32,157 nucleotides of DNA. It comes from a virus. Below, one piece after another: positions 18,458 to 27,669 of the stretch (position 1 is the stretch's first letter; every line of letters begins with the position of its first letter). The notes beneath the pieces were generated by a model. That model made no database searches and had not been told where the DNA came from. It saw only the letters and a list, made by a program, of their open reading frames with translations. The DNA lies in the IMG/VR virus record IMGVR_UViG_3300011113_000495, positions 1 through 32,157 of that record. The stretch is one strand, 5' to 3'. Position numbers and translations under genes: made by a program.

Positions 18458-21400
18458 ATGGCTCAAAAAACTAATCTTAATGTAAGCCCATATTTTGATG
18501 ACTTTGCGGAAGAAAATATTGGCGCAAGGGACAAAAATTACTATAAAGTTCTTTTTAATCCAGGAAGACCTATACAGGCACGAGAGTTAAACACTCTTCA
18601 ATCAATACTTCAAGATCAAGTAGAATCTTTTGGAAGTCATATTTTCAAAGAAGGATCTTTAGTTATTCCAGGAAATATTACTTTTGATCCTCAATTTAAT
18701 GCTGTTAAATTAGTATCTCAACAATACAATGTTGAAGTTTCCTCTTATCTGGCAAATTTTGTTGGCAAAACAATAACAGGTCAAATATCTGGCATATCTG
18801 CAACAGTTCAAAAGGTTCAACTTCCCAATACTGCATTAGGAGTAACATATCCAACTCTTTATGTCAAATATTTAAAATCAGATTCTAATTTTGAAATCAA
18901 TCCTTTTCAAAATAATGAACAGTTAGTTGCATCTGAAACAGTAGGAACAATAACAGCAGGCACTCCTTTTGCAACTACCGTCGCCTCTAATGCAACTGCA
19001 ACTGGTTCTGCTGCTTCTATTGGTGAAGGTGTTTATTTTATTAGAGGAACGTTTGTTAGAGTTCCAAAGCAAACTTTAATCTTAGATTACTATACAAATA
19101 CTCCTTCATATAGAGTTGGTCTAAGAGTAGATGAGCAAATCATTACTGCCAAAGATGATTCTGCTTTATATGACAATGCAAAAGGATTTAGTAATTATGC
19201 AGCTCCTGGAGCAGATCGATTCAAAATATCTCTAACTTTAACTAAAAAATCATTAACTGATACTAATGATATTGATTTTGTAGAGTTATTAAGAGTTAAA
19301 GATGGTGCAATTAAAAAGGTAGAGGTTAAGTCTAGTTATTCTCTCATAAGAGATTATTTAGCACAAAGAACTTATGATGAGTCTGGTGATTATGTTGTAG
19401 ATCCATTTGAGTTTTCATTAAATAATTCTCTAAATAATCGACTTGGTAATGATGGTTTATTTTTCAGTAATGAAAAAACAGATCAAGGTGCAACTCCATC
19501 AGATGACTTAATGTGTATTAAGTTCTCTCCAGGTAAAGCATATGTAAAAGGATATGATATTGAAAAAACTGGTGTTGAAATTGTAGACGTATCTAAACCA
19601 AGAACAAAACAAACCATTTCTTCGGTTAATATACCATTTGAAATGGGGAACTTATTAAGAGTTAATAATGTAACTGGATCTCCAAAACAAAAACAAGAAG
19701 TTTACCTACAAAGTCGCAGAAAAAACAGTACAACAGTTGCTGCTGGTTCAACAATAGGTTCTGCAAGGATTTATAGTTTTAATGTAACGGATGCTGCGTA
19801 TACTGGCGCATCTACCAATTGGGATTTGTACTTATATGATATTCAAACTTATACTGAGTTAACGTTAAATCAGTCAGTATCACCCACTCAATTACCAGCA
19901 ACTTCATTTATTAAAGGTAAAAGTAGTGGTGCTAGTGGTTATGTGGTTTCTGCTGGGTCTAATTCTACTGTAGTCAATATTAGACAAACCTCAGGAACTT
20001 TTGCTGTTGGTGAACAAATTTTAATCAATGACTCCGAAATATATCCAAGAACTATTTCATCAATTAAAGTATTTGGTATTGAAGATGTAAAATCAATTCA
20101 CCAACCAACTTCAATTTCTGGATTTACCACAGCATTTTTATCTGATGCTCAACTTGATAGAATTAATAGAGCAGAAACAATCACAATATCTGCTGGTAGT
20201 GGTGGAATCAGCACTGCAACTGTTGCTTCTCCAGCGACTTTTAGTGGAATTAAAACCGATAATATTATTAGATATCAAAGAGCAGGTATAACAACCGAAG
20301 TTTACAATCGCGTTGTATCAATATCTCCTGCTTTAAATTCAATGACACTAGAAGCAGTTACAACTGTATCTGGTATTTGTGATGGATCATTGCCATCATC
20401 TCAATTCAGTGGAGCATATGCTCTTGGTGCAACAAAAATTAAAAATGAGCAGAAAGGATTTTTATACGCTCAACTTCCAGATTCAAATATTGCTTCTACC
20501 GATCTAAGTACGTCAACAATAACTTTCACTGCTCAATCTAATACAACACTCACACCATCTTCAAATACTCTAACAGTAGACACTGGAAAATTCAGTCTTG
20601 GTATCAATACAGCAACTGCAAGATTTGAAGCATTTGATGAGGAAAGATATTCAATATTCTATACTGATGGCACAATAGAAAATTTAACATCCGACAAAGT
20701 AACTTTAAGCGCAAATTCAGATCAGGTTACATTTTCAAATATTCAAAATAAACAAATATCAGTTATTAATGCAACCTTTGTTAAAAATGGCGTTCAAAGC
20801 AAACAAAAACAGTTTAATAGATCAAAAACTTTAAACATAACTCTTTCAAAAAATCCTCAATCTGGAACTGGTATTAATACTTCTACAGGAGATGGACTTA
20901 CATACAATCAATATTATGGATTGAGAGTTCAGGATGAAGAGATAAGTTTAAATTATCCAGATGTTGTTAAAGTTATTGCAGTTTATGAGTCTTTAACAAC
21001 CAGTGTTCCAGTTTTAGATCAAATTTCATTTAGTTCTGTTGCAAACGTTGACGCAAATGCAATTATTGGTGAAAACATTATAGGTGATGAGAGTAATGCA
21101 ATAGCAAGAATAGTAACCAAACCATCTTCAAATACATTGGGTATTGTATACTTAAACAATAGCAGATTTACTTCTACTGAAAGTGTTACTTTTGAAGAGT
21201 CTAATATAAAAACAACAATTACCTCAATTACCTCAGGAACATATCGAGATATAACCACAAAATTTGTTCTTGACAAAGGACAAAAAGAACAATATTATGA
21301 CTACTCAAAAATTATTAGAAAATCTGGAGAGTCGGCACCTTCAAAACAACTTTTGATCGTATTTGATTATTACTCTGTTCCAACTGGAGATACTGGAGAT

Positions 21401-24400
21401 GTATTTACTGTAAACAGTTATAGTGAAGAAAGATTCTCTACAGATATTCCAAGTATAGGTTCAAATAATGTAAGAGCATCCGACACATTAGATTTTAGAC
21501 CAGTAGTTTCTGTCTTTAGTGGTTCTTCTTCATCACCATTTGATTTTTCTTCTAGGTCATTTGGTTCTGAACCTAAAATTGTTTTATCACCAAATAAAAG
21601 CGCATTAATTGGATATCAGTTCTATCTTGGAAGAATCGACAAACTTTATCTTGATAAACTTGGAAATTTTGTAGCACTTCAAGGAACTCCATCAAGAAAT
21701 CCAAAAGCTCCTAGTAAGTTTGATGATGTAATGGAGATTGCAACAATTACGTTGCCACCATATCTTTATAACCCAAAAGATGCAGTCGTATCTTTGGTTG
21801 ATAATAGACGTTATACAATGAGAGATATTGGAAAAATTGAAGATAGAGTTGAAAATCTTGAAAGAGTAACATCATTATCTTTACTTGAACTCAATACTCA
21901 AACTTTACAAATTCAAGATGCTCAAGGATTTAATAGATTTAAAACTGGATTTTTTGTAGATGACTTCAAAAATTCAGATCTAATTAATACTCAATTGTCG
22001 AGTGTTCAAGTAGATGTTGAAAATGATGAACTTACCCCAATCATTTCTAATAATAGTTTAAATTTAAAGCCAGTTTCTGCTGACAACGTTACAGATCAAA
22101 ATTTTATTCCAAATAGCAATTTTGCATTATATGATTCAAATGTTCAAAAAACTGGAGATGCTATTTCATTAAAATATGAATCTGTTGGGTGGATAGAACA
22201 AACATTTGCCACAAAAGTTGAAAATGTTAATCCATTTCATGTTGTTTCATATAGCGGAACTATAAAATTAAATCCATCTAGCGATAGTTGGGTTAGAACT
22301 ATAAGATTACAAAATATTAATGTAAATCAAACTAACTGGGTTTGGTTAAGAGCAACAGGAACTTTTGCTGTTGTTGGAAGTTCCACAAACACAAGCGTTG
22401 AAGATAGATTAGTTGCAAGTGGAACAGAACTCTATATGAGATCCAGGAATACTGGATTCATTGCTGTCAATTTAAAACCTTTAACTAAGGTTTATCAGTT
22501 CTTAGATGGTAATAGTGGAGTAGATTTTGTTCCTAAACTTGTAGAAATAGCAAATGATTCAACATTAGAAAATTATGGCGCTACTGCAGCATTCCAAGTC
22601 GGAGAAACAGTAGTTGGTTCATTTAATGATTCAAATCTAATTCAATTTAGAGTTGCAACATCTAACCACAAAGAAGGTCCATTTAATAGTCCAACAGTTA
22701 CATATACTACAAATCCATATTCTTCTTCCGAAACTATTCCAGCATCATACAGTGCCTCATCAAAAATTTTAAATATTGATATTGATTCTCTATGCCTAGA
22801 AGCACAAGGATTATATTCTGGGTATTTAACCAAAGGAATGAGATTAGTTGGACAGACAAGCGGTGCAATTGCATACGTTAAAGATCTTAGACTTGTTACA
22901 GATATTAATGGATTCCTTTCTGGTTCATTCTTCCTAAGAGATCCAAATACAACTCCACCACCATCCGTAAGAATTGCTACTGGATCCAAAGTCTATAAAC
23001 TAACTTCAAGTTCAACAAATGAAACTCCTGCACCAGGTAGTAAGTTAATTTCTGCAGCAGAAACTGTTTATAGAGCAGAAGGAACCTGGGAAGAAAGGCA
23101 GAGAGTTACAACCACCACAACGACGATTTACTATGTTGACCCTCTCGCACAGTCATTCTCGGTAGGAGGTGTTACAGAGGCAGGAAACGGTCTTAAACCT
23201 AACGATGACGCTAATGGTGCTTATCTGACCGCAGTGGACTTATTCTTTAAGAGTAAAGATTCTGAAAATGCCCCATTAACAGTTGAGGTTAGAACAGTAG
23301 AACTAGGAACACCGACAAGAACGGTTATTGGCAATCCAGTTACACTAAAACCTAGTGATATTAAAACATCATCAAATGCTTCTGTAGAAACTAAAGTTAC
23401 TTTTGATTATCCAATTTATCTAGCGCCTGGTTTAGAATATGCAATTGTTCTTCTTGCACCACAAACTGATCAATATGAAGTTTGGATTGCTGAGATGGGA
23501 GAAAAAACCATTGAAACTGCAAATCTTCCAGATTCTCAAGCAGTGAGATATTCAAGGCAGTTTGCAATTGGAAGTCTGTTCAAATCTCAAAATGGATCTA
23601 TTTGGACTGCAAATCAATATCAAGATTTGAAATTTAAACTTTATAAAGCTAACTTCACATCTACATCTGGTAGTGTTTTATTCCACAATCCAACTTTAAA
23701 TGAAAGTAATAATTATGTCCCAACTTTAAGTCCAAATCCAATTACAATTCTACCAAGAAAAGTCAACCTTGGAATTTCAACAATAACTAATTCTACTATT
23801 ATTGGAATTTTAACAACTGGTAGAAAAGTATCAGTTCAGTCAGCATCTTATAACTCTGGTACTATTGTAGGTACAGGAAGTTCAGTCACTTCAGTTGGAA
23901 TTACAACTGGTGGATCTAATTATACCAGTGGTAGTGTTCAAACATATAATATTGTTGGAAATGGTAGCGGCTTAAGATTAAATATAACAGCAACAGGTGG
24001 AGTAATTGCAGGAGTAGCGGTTTCTGCATTGTATCCAGGAAATGGTTACAATGTTGGTGATGTTGTTGGAATAGTCACATCATCTGTAACTCCAGTTGGT
24101 GGTCGTGACGCCAGAATTACAATCAGTGGAATTGGAACAGGTATCGATACCCTTTACTTATCTAATGTTCAAGGAAATTCCTTCAATGTGGGTGTTGCAA
24201 CACTTTCTTACTATGATACTTCAGGTAATTTAGTATCGTTGGCAAACACTACAATTACATCATCAACACCTGTTGGGGGTGTTTATTCTGGCAACTTCTT
24301 CAAAGTTAATCATTATGAGCATGGAATGTATTCCAGTGCCAATAAAGTTACAATTTCAAATGTAAGTAGTGATGTATCTCCAACTACATTATCGCTACCT

Positions 24401-25639
24401 TTAACCACGTCCGATACAACTATTAGTGTTGCATCAACAACAAACTTTGGAACATTTGAAGGAAAATCTGTAAGCGCAACCAATCCTGGATACATTAAAA
24501 TTGAAGATGAAATTATCAAATATGAAAGTGTTGGTTCGGGAACTCTTCAAACAATCACTAGAGGTGTAGATTCTACCAGGGCAATTAGTCATGATTTAAA
24601 TACACGAGTATCTAAGTATGAAGTTGGTGGGGTATCTTTAAGAAGAATAAACACCACTCACAACGTTAGTAGCACTGGCATTGATATTGATAGTTATTAT
24701 ATTGAAGTTGATAGATCTTTAAATGGAGTAGATAGATCTGCTGATAATACACCCACAAGTTTCCCACAGTTATCATTTACCGATGAATTATCTTGTGGAG
24801 GAAATTCTGTCACTGCAACTGAAAATATTCAGTTTAATAGTGTTGTGCCACAAATCGCTCTACTCAATCCAGGATCACCAACATCTGTAAGTGGTCAAAT
24901 TAGAACTGTTAGTGGAACAAGTGTAAATGGCACCGAGTCATCATTTATTGATCAAGGATATGAGAATGTAGAACTTGGAGTTGAAAATAAATTAAATTCA
25001 ACTAGGATTGTTTGTTCAGATGTAAATGAGCAACAATATTTAAATCCATCTACTTTCTTAAGAAGTAAATCTTTCACAATGAAGGTTGATCTGAAAACAA
25101 CAGATTCAAATCTTTCTCCAATGATTTTCTGGAAAGATTCTTCTGTAGAATTCTTAAATAATAGATTAAATAGACCAATTCAAAATTATCCTGCAGACAA
25201 TAGGGTTAATAGTATTCTAAATGATCCACATGCAGCAATTTATGTCTCAAACACCGTTAACTTGGGACAACCAGCAACATCACTCAAAGTGATTGTAAGT
25301 GCATATCGTAACGCATCGTCTGATTTTAGAGTATTATATAGTTTAATTAGACCAGATTCAAGTGAAGTTCAACCATCTTTTGAATTATTCCCTGGATATG
25401 ATAATCTAACCTTAGATAATAACCAAGATGGTTACTTTGATGTAGTAGATCCATCTAAAAACAGTGGTCTACCCGATGTATTTGTTCCTCCAAGTTTAGA
25501 AAATCAATTCTTAGAGTATGAATTTTCTGCAAATAATCTTGGAAGTTTTACTGGATATACAATTAAGATTGTAATGTCTGGAACAAATCAAGCTTACGCA
25601 CCAAGATTTAAAGATCTAAGGAGTATTGCTTTAGCATGA
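18458..25639 (+). CDS. Large virion structural protein with DUF4815-type N-terminus (2393 aa)
   Basis: 2393 residues, four bases after gp8. The N-terminus has the DUF4815 hallmark: V-S-P-Y-F-D-D-F, Y-Y-K-V-L-F-N-P-G-R-P-I-Q-A-R-E-L-N-T-L-Q (28-48) and H-I-F-K-E-G-S-L-V-I-P-G. It continues with R-T-Y-D-E-S-G-D-Y (about 303-311) and S-P-G-K-A-Y-V-K-G-Y (about 356-366). Around 1561 is D-P-L-A-Q-S-F, then Y-L-T-A-V-D-L-F-F-K-S-K-D and a P-x-Y-L-A-P-G-L-E-Y-A-I-V-L-L strand, a conserved virion domain. A GSGYT repeat block follows (about 1809-1910), then a dEIIxYT module (about 1976-2045). The gene occupies the place of T4 genes 9-12, so it probably forms the outer baseplate and fibre-attachment layer; this is inferred from position. 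Nucleotides 23131-23250 are about 49% G+C, above the surroundings. No signal or membrane segment. Confidence 0.82.
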   Translation: MAQKTNLNVSPYFDDFAEENIGARDKNYYKVLFNPGRPIQARELNTLQSILQDQVESFGSHIFKEGSLVIPGNITFDPQFNAVKLVSQQYNVEVSSYLANFVGKTITGQISGISATVQKVQLPNTALGVTYPTLYVKYLKSDSNFEINPFQNNEQLVASETVGTITAGTPFATTVASNATATGSAASIGEGVYFIRGTFVRVPKQTLILDYYTNTPSYRVGLRVDEQIITAKDDSALYDNAKGFSNYAAPGADRFKISLTLTKKSLTDTNDIDFVELLRVKDGAIKKVEVKSSYSLIRDYLAQRTYDESGDYVVDPFEFSLNNSLNNRLGNDGLFFSNEKTDQGATPSDDLMCIKFSPGKAYVKGYDIEKTGVEIVDVSKPRTKQTISSVNIPFEMGNLLRVNNVTGSPKQKQEVYLQSRRKNSTTVAAGSTIGSARIYSFNVTDAAYTGASTNWDLYLYDIQTYTELTLNQSVSPTQLPATSFIKGKSSGASGYVVSAGSNSTVVNIRQTSGTFAVGEQILINDSEIYPRTISSIKVFGIEDVKSIHQPTSISGFTTAFLSDAQLDRINRAETITISAGSGGISTATVASPATFSGIKTDNIIRYQRAGITTEVYNRVVSISPALNSMTLEAVTTVSGICDGSLPSSQFSGAYALGATKIKNEQKGFLYAQLPDSNIASTDLSTSTITFTAQSNTTLTPSSNTLTVDTGKFSLGINTATARFEAFDEERYSIFYTDGTIENLTSDKVTLSANSDQVTFSNIQNKQISVINATFVKNGVQSKQKQFNRSKTLNITLSKNPQSGTGINTSTGDGLTYNQYYGLRVQDEEISLNYPDVVKVIAVYESLTTSVPVLDQISFSSVANVDANAIIGENIIGDESNAIARIVTKPSSNTLGIVYLNNSRFTSTESVTFEESNIKTTITSITSGTYRDITTKFVLDKGQKEQYYDYSKIIRKSGESAPSKQLLIVFDYYSVPTGDTGDVFTVNSYSEERFSTDIPSIGSNNVRASDTLDFRPVVSVFSGSSSSPFDFSSRSFGSEPKIVLSPNKSALIGYQFYLGRIDKLYLDKLGNFVALQGTPSRNPKAPSKFDDVMEIATITLPPYLYNPKDAVVSLVDNRRYTMRDIGKIEDRVENLERVTSLSLLELNTQTLQIQDAQGFNRFKTGFFVDDFKNSDLINTQLSSVQVDVENDELTPIISNNSLNLKPVSADNVTDQNFIPNSNFALYDSNVQKTGDAISLKYESVGWIEQTFATKVENVNPFHVVSYSGTIKLNPSSDSWVRTIRLQNINVNQTNWVWLRATGTFAVVGSSTNTSVEDRLVASGTELYMRSRNTGFIAVNLKPLTKVYQFLDGNSGVDFVPKLVEIANDSTLENYGATAAFQVGETVVGSFNDSNLIQFRVATSNHKEGPFNSPTVTYTTNPYSSSETIPASYSASSKILNIDIDSLCLEAQGLYSGYLTKGMRLVGQTSGAIAYVKDLRLVTDINGFLSGSFFLRDPNTTPPPSVRIATGSKVYKLTSSSTNETPAPGSKLISAAETVYRAEGTWEERQRVTTTTTTIYYVDPLAQSFSVGGVTEAGNGLKPNDDANGAYLTAVDLFFKSKDSENAPLTVEVRTVELGTPTRTVIGNPVTLKPSDIKTSSNASVETKVTFDYPIYLAPGLEYAIVLLAPQTDQYEVWIAEMGEKTIETANLPDSQAVRYSRQFAIGSLFKSQNGSIWTANQYQDLKFKLYKANFTSTSGSVLFHNPTLNESNNYVPTLSPNPITILPRKVNLGISTITNSTIIGILTTGRKVSVQSASYNSGTIVGTGSSVTSVGITTGGSNYTSGSVQTYNIVGNGSGLRLNITATGGVIAGVAVSALYPGNGYNVGDVVGIVTSSVTPVGGRDARITISGIGTGIDTLYLSNVQGNSFNVGVATLSYYDTSGNLVSLANTTITSSTPVGGVYSGNFFKVNHYEHGMYSSANKVTISNVSSDVSPTTLSLPLTTSDTTISVASTTNFGTFEGKSVSATNPGYIKIEDEIIKYESVGSGTLQTITRGVDSTRAISHDLNTRVSKYEVGGVSLRRINTTHNVSSTGIDIDSYYIEVDRSLNGVDRSADNTPTSFPQLSFTDELSCGGNSVTATENIQFNSVVPQIALLNPGSPTSVSGQIRTVSGTSVNGTESSFIDQGYENVELGVENKLNSTRIVCSDVNEQQYLNPSTFLRSKSFTMKVDLKTTDSNLSPMIFWKDSSVEFLNNRLNRPIQNYPADNRVNSILNDPHAAIYVSNTVNLGQPATSLKVIVSAYRNASSDFRVLYSLIRPDSSEVQPSFELFPGYDNLTLDNNQDGYFDVVDPSKNSGLPDVFVPPSLENQFLEYEFSANNLGSFTGYTIKIVMSGTNQAYAPRFKDLRSIALA
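23886..24190 (+). repeat. GSGYT-type repeats in the DUF4815 protein
   Basis: T-G-G-S-N-Y-T-S-G-S-V, V-G-N-G-S-G-L-R-L-N-I-T-A-T-G-G-V-I-A-G-V-A-V, then P-G-N-G-Y-N-V-G-D-V-V-G-I and D-A-R-I-T-I-S-G-I-G-T-G. Two units of the family found in gp7, gp8 and gp14. Confidence 0.65.
24378..24595 (+). repeat. dEIIxYT module in the DUF4815 protein
   Basis: T-T-I-S-V-A-S-T-T-N-F, then G-Y-I-K-I-E-D-E-I-I-K-Y-E-S, then T-R-G-V-D-S-T and S-H-D. The same strand order occurs in gp7 at about 5163-5350 (A-T-T-I-Q-V-A-T-T-K-G-F-P, F-K-I-D-D-E-I-I-T-Y-T-G, I-R-G-F-S-G). Less regular copies are near 5883-6080 and 14100-14345. Confidence 0.6.
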
Positions 25640-25839
25640 TGATACCTGTAAAAGGATTTCCAAATTTATATCGTGATGAAAAAACTGGTGCAATACTTAA
25701 TTGTGATAACCAATCATATAATCAATACATAAACTCAAAAAATAATAGAGAAGTGCAAAAAGTTGAAATAGATCAAATCAAAAAAGATATTGATGAAATT
25801 AAATCTTTATTAAAGGAGATTATTAATGGATCCAAATGA
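25636..25839 (+). CDS. Small coiled-coil protein of unknown function (67 aa)
   Basis: 67 residues; ATG 25636 overlaps the stop of the DUF4815 gene (ATGA), and a second ATG at 25639 is an equally possible start. The N-terminus reads I-P-V-K-G-F-P-N-L-Y-R-D-E-K-T-G-A-I-L-N-C-D, a small beta unit. From about residue 33 a heptad pattern follows (V-E-I-D-Q-I-K-K-D-I-D-E-I-K-S-L-L-K-E-I-I) that should form a coiled coil, so oligomerisation or docking to another coil is likely. Its 3' end overlaps the next gene by 14 bases. Small proteins of this type are recalled from the structural block of other T4-like cyanophages; placement between virion genes suggests a virion component or assembly helper. 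Confidence 0.7.
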   Translation: MMIPVKGFPNLYRDEKTGAILNCDNQSYNQYINSKNNREVQKVEIDQIKKDIDEIKSLLKEIINGSK

Positions 25840-26002
25840 AATTAGTTTAGAATCAATGAATAAGTTATTTGAATATGAAAAGCATGTTCGAATAATTGAT
25901 GAATTAGATGAAGAAGAACTGAAAAATTTTGCAAAACTTTACTGTAAATTATATTTGAAACAGCAAGAGGTTCTTAGTTCTCTGAGTAAACTTGACTTAT
26001 AA
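25826..26002 (+). CDS. Small helical protein of unknown function (58 aa)
   Basis: 58 residues from ATG 25826, behind a strong AAAGGAG at 25812-25818 that lies within the end of the upstream gene. Overlaps that gene by 14 bases. The protein is acidic at its N-terminal half (E-L-D-E-E-E-L) and predicted all-helical, with F-E-Y-E-K-H-V-R-I-I-D-E-L and F-A-K-L-Y-C-K-L-Y-L-K-Q-Q-E-V-L. It resembles, from memory, a small conserved protein found beside the 67-residue one in related cyanophages, so the pair may act together. Its stop codon is inside the perfect late promoter at 25998-26005. Confidence 0.7.
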   Translation: MDPNEISLESMNKLFEYEKHVRIIDELDEEELKNFAKLYCKLYLKQQEVLSSLSKLDL

Positions 26003-26005
26003 ATA
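25998..26005 (+). promoter_or_regulatory. T4 late promoter (TATAAATA) for the 26028 gene and neck genes
   Basis: A perfect TATAAATA overlapping the stop of the 58-residue gene and ending 22 nt before ATG 26028. The genes behind it up to gp15 follow with one-base stop/start overlaps, so it could drive a 26028-30288 transcript. Confidence 0.75.
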
Positions 26006-26027
26006 AAAAGTAGGGATCTTAGAATAA

Positions 26028-26372
26028 ATGGCAGCTATATATGTCACTAATCTTGTAATTAATGCTGGTAGTGATTTTAGCCAATCTTTTACCTTGGAAG
26101 GATCTTATAATAATTCTCCATTAAATTTGACTGGTTATACAGTTGCTGCTCAGATGAGAAAGTGGTCCGGAAGTTCTGCAGCAATAACTTTCGAAACTTT
26201 AATTGAATCTCCTCCTACTGATGGAAGATTATTAATACATTTGCCTCACATGGAGACGACAAATATCAGACCTGGAAGATATGTTTATGATGTCATAATT
26301 ACCGATTCTTTTGGAATCAAAAATAGAGTTATTGAAGGTATGGTTCTTGTAAGAGAAGGAGTAACCAAGTAA
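26028..26372 (+). CDS. Probable virion structural protein (114 aa), baseplate/appendage type
   Basis: 114 residues. I-N-A-G-S-D-F-S-Q-S-F-T-L-E (12-25), L-N-L-T-G-Y-T-V-A-A-Q-M-R-K (32-45), then G-R-L-L-I-H-L-P (67-74) and P-G-R-Y-V-Y-D-V-I-I-T-D (82-93) with a final I-E-G-M-V-L-V-R-E-G-V-T. The pattern of a GxDF strand, DLTGYT-type strand, R-K and PGRYxYDV is that of small beta-sandwich domains found at the N-termini of phage baseplate upper or appendage proteins. Here the domain stands alone. The first gene behind the perfect late promoter at 25998. Its TAA shares the A with the ATG of the next gene. Exact role in the virion unknown. Confidence 0.72.
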   Translation: MAAIYVTNLVINAGSDFSQSFTLEGSYNNSPLNLTGYTVAAQMRKWSGSSAAITFETLIESPPTDGRLLIHLPHMETTNIRPGRYVYDVIITDSFGIKNRVIEGMVLVREGVTK

Positions 26373-26827
26373 TGTCTTACATTAACGAAAGAGTAGGTCA
26401 ACAAAATTCAATTAAAGTTATAGCTAGTATTTCCGGAGCTGCTGGCGGGTTTGCTGCTCTTTCTGAAAATGTAATTGGAGGGATAGCATCAGTAACTTCA
26501 CTTAATGTAAGTGGATTATCAACTTTTGTTGGAGTTGCAACTTTTAAAAATAATGTTTACATTGGCGGTGACTTATATATTGGTGATGACTTAAATTTTG
26601 ATGAATTTACGGCTAGAAATGGAAATATTACAGGAATTCTTACCGTAGGTCAATCAATTTATTATACTCCTGGACAACCTTATGGAGTGGCGTATTTTGA
26701 TACCAACGATCAACTAGTTTCTACTGGAACAACTACATCAGCAATATCAGAAACTAACTATGTACTATCAACAAATTCTTCTGGCGTTCCTACCTGGTCA
26801 AATGTAATAGATGGAGGATCCTACTAA
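26372..26827 (+). CDS. Fibre-like structural protein (151 aa)
   Basis: 151 residues. After an N-terminal A-G-G-F-A-A-L stretch it has repeating short strands typical of trimeric fibre shafts: S-V-T-S-L-N-V-S-G-L-S-T-F, G-V-A-T-F-K-N-N-V-Y-I-G-G-D-L-Y-I-G-D-D-L-N-F, N-G-N-I-T-G-I-L-T-V-G. The C-terminus has Y-F-D-T-N-D-Q-L-V-S-T-G-T-T and N-Y-V-L-S-T-N-S-S-G-V-P-T-W, a motif common in phage tail-fibre and whisker-type proteins. It is in the place of T4 wac (fibritin), directly before gp13, so a neck or baseplate appendage is plausible; this is inference from position and composition. Coupled by TAATG overlaps at both ends. Confidence 0.7.
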   Translation: MSYINERVGQQNSIKVIASISGAAGGFAALSENVIGGIASVTSLNVSGLSTFVGVATFKNNVYIGGDLYIGDDLNFDEFTARNGNITGILTVGQSIYYTPGQPYGVAYFDTNDQLVSTGTTTSAISETNYVLSTNSSGVPTWSNVIDGGSY

Positions 26828-27669
26828 TGGCTAAACCAGCAACTAGACAAGAACTAATAGATTATTGTCTAAGAAAATTAGGTGCTCCAGTTTTAGAAAT
26901 CAATTTAGCTGATGATCAAATTGATGACTTAGTTGATGACGCTCTACAATACTTTCAAGAAAGACACTTTGATGGTGTTGAAAGAATGTATCTTAAGTAT
27001 AAGATAACAGAAAATGATTTGAACAGAGGTAAGGCAGACCCTACAAATGGTGTTGGAATTGTAACGACAACTGGCACAGCAAATATTAGTGGTATTGGTA
27101 CAACCACATTTAATTTTTATGAAAATTCTAACTTTATTCAAGTACCAGATTCAATTATAGGTATTGAAAAGATTTTTAAATTTGATACTAGTTCAATCTC
27201 AGCAGGGATGTTTAGTATTAAATATCAGTTATTTTTAAATGATTTATATTATTTCAACTCTGTTGAACTTTTACAATATGCCATGGTAAAAACTTACCTG
27301 GAAGATATTGATTTCTTATTATCAACTGATAAGCAAATAAGGTTTAATAAAAGACAAAATAGACTTTATTTAGATATAGATTGGGAGGCAAAAGCAAAAG
27401 ATACCTTTATTGTTATTGATTGTTATAGGATTTTAGATCCAAATGATTTTACGAGAGTGTATAATGATAGTTTTTTGAAGAGATATTTAACTGCTCTAAT
27501 GAAAAGGCAGTGGGGTCAAAACTTAATTAAATTTAGAGGTGTAAAACTTCCTGGTGGTATAGAACTTAATGGTAGAGAAATTTATGAAGATGCTGAAAGA
27601 GAATTAGAAAGTATTAGACAAAGAATGTCTATGGATTATGAACTTCCACCTTACGATTTTATTGGATAA
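26827..27669 (+). CDS. gp13: Neck protein gp13 (head completion)
   Basis: 280 residues against about 309 in T4. gp13 with gp14 seals the portal after packaging and provides the surface for tail joining. The N-terminal helix pair R-Q-E-L-I-D-Y-C-L-R-K-L-G-A-P-V-L-E-I-N (8-27), then D-D-Q-I-D-D-L-V-D-D-A-L-Q-Y-F-Q-E-R-H-F-D-G (about 30-51), is the hallmark of the family. The C-terminal half has Y-L-D-I-D-W and the helix with F-L-K-R-Y-L-T-A-L-M-K-R-Q-W-G-Q-N-L, and ends L-P-P-Y-D-F-I-G. Its order directly before gp14 and gp15, with one-base overlaps on both sides, confirms the identity. No insertion of the GSGYT type is seen here. Confidence 0.9.
   Translation: MAKPATRQELIDYCLRKLGAPVLEINLADDQIDDLVDDALQYFQERHFDGVERMYLKYKITENDLNRGKADPTNGVGIVTTTGTANISGIGTTTFNFYENSNFIQVPDSIIGIEKIFKFDTSSISAGMFSIKYQLFLNDLYYFNSVELLQYAMVKTYLEDIDFLLSTDKQIRFNKRQNRLYLDIDWEAKAKDTFIVIDCYRILDPNDFTRVYNDSFLKRYLTALMKRQWGQNLIKFRGVKLPGGIELNGREIYEDAERELESIRQRMSMDYELPPYDFIG

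Noticed and set aside
22642-22989. 115-codon minus-strand frame
   Set aside because: Antisense shadow within the 2393-residue gene; no promoter or ribosome binding site and no other minus-strand gene exists in the window. Other minus-strand frames were rejected for the same reason.
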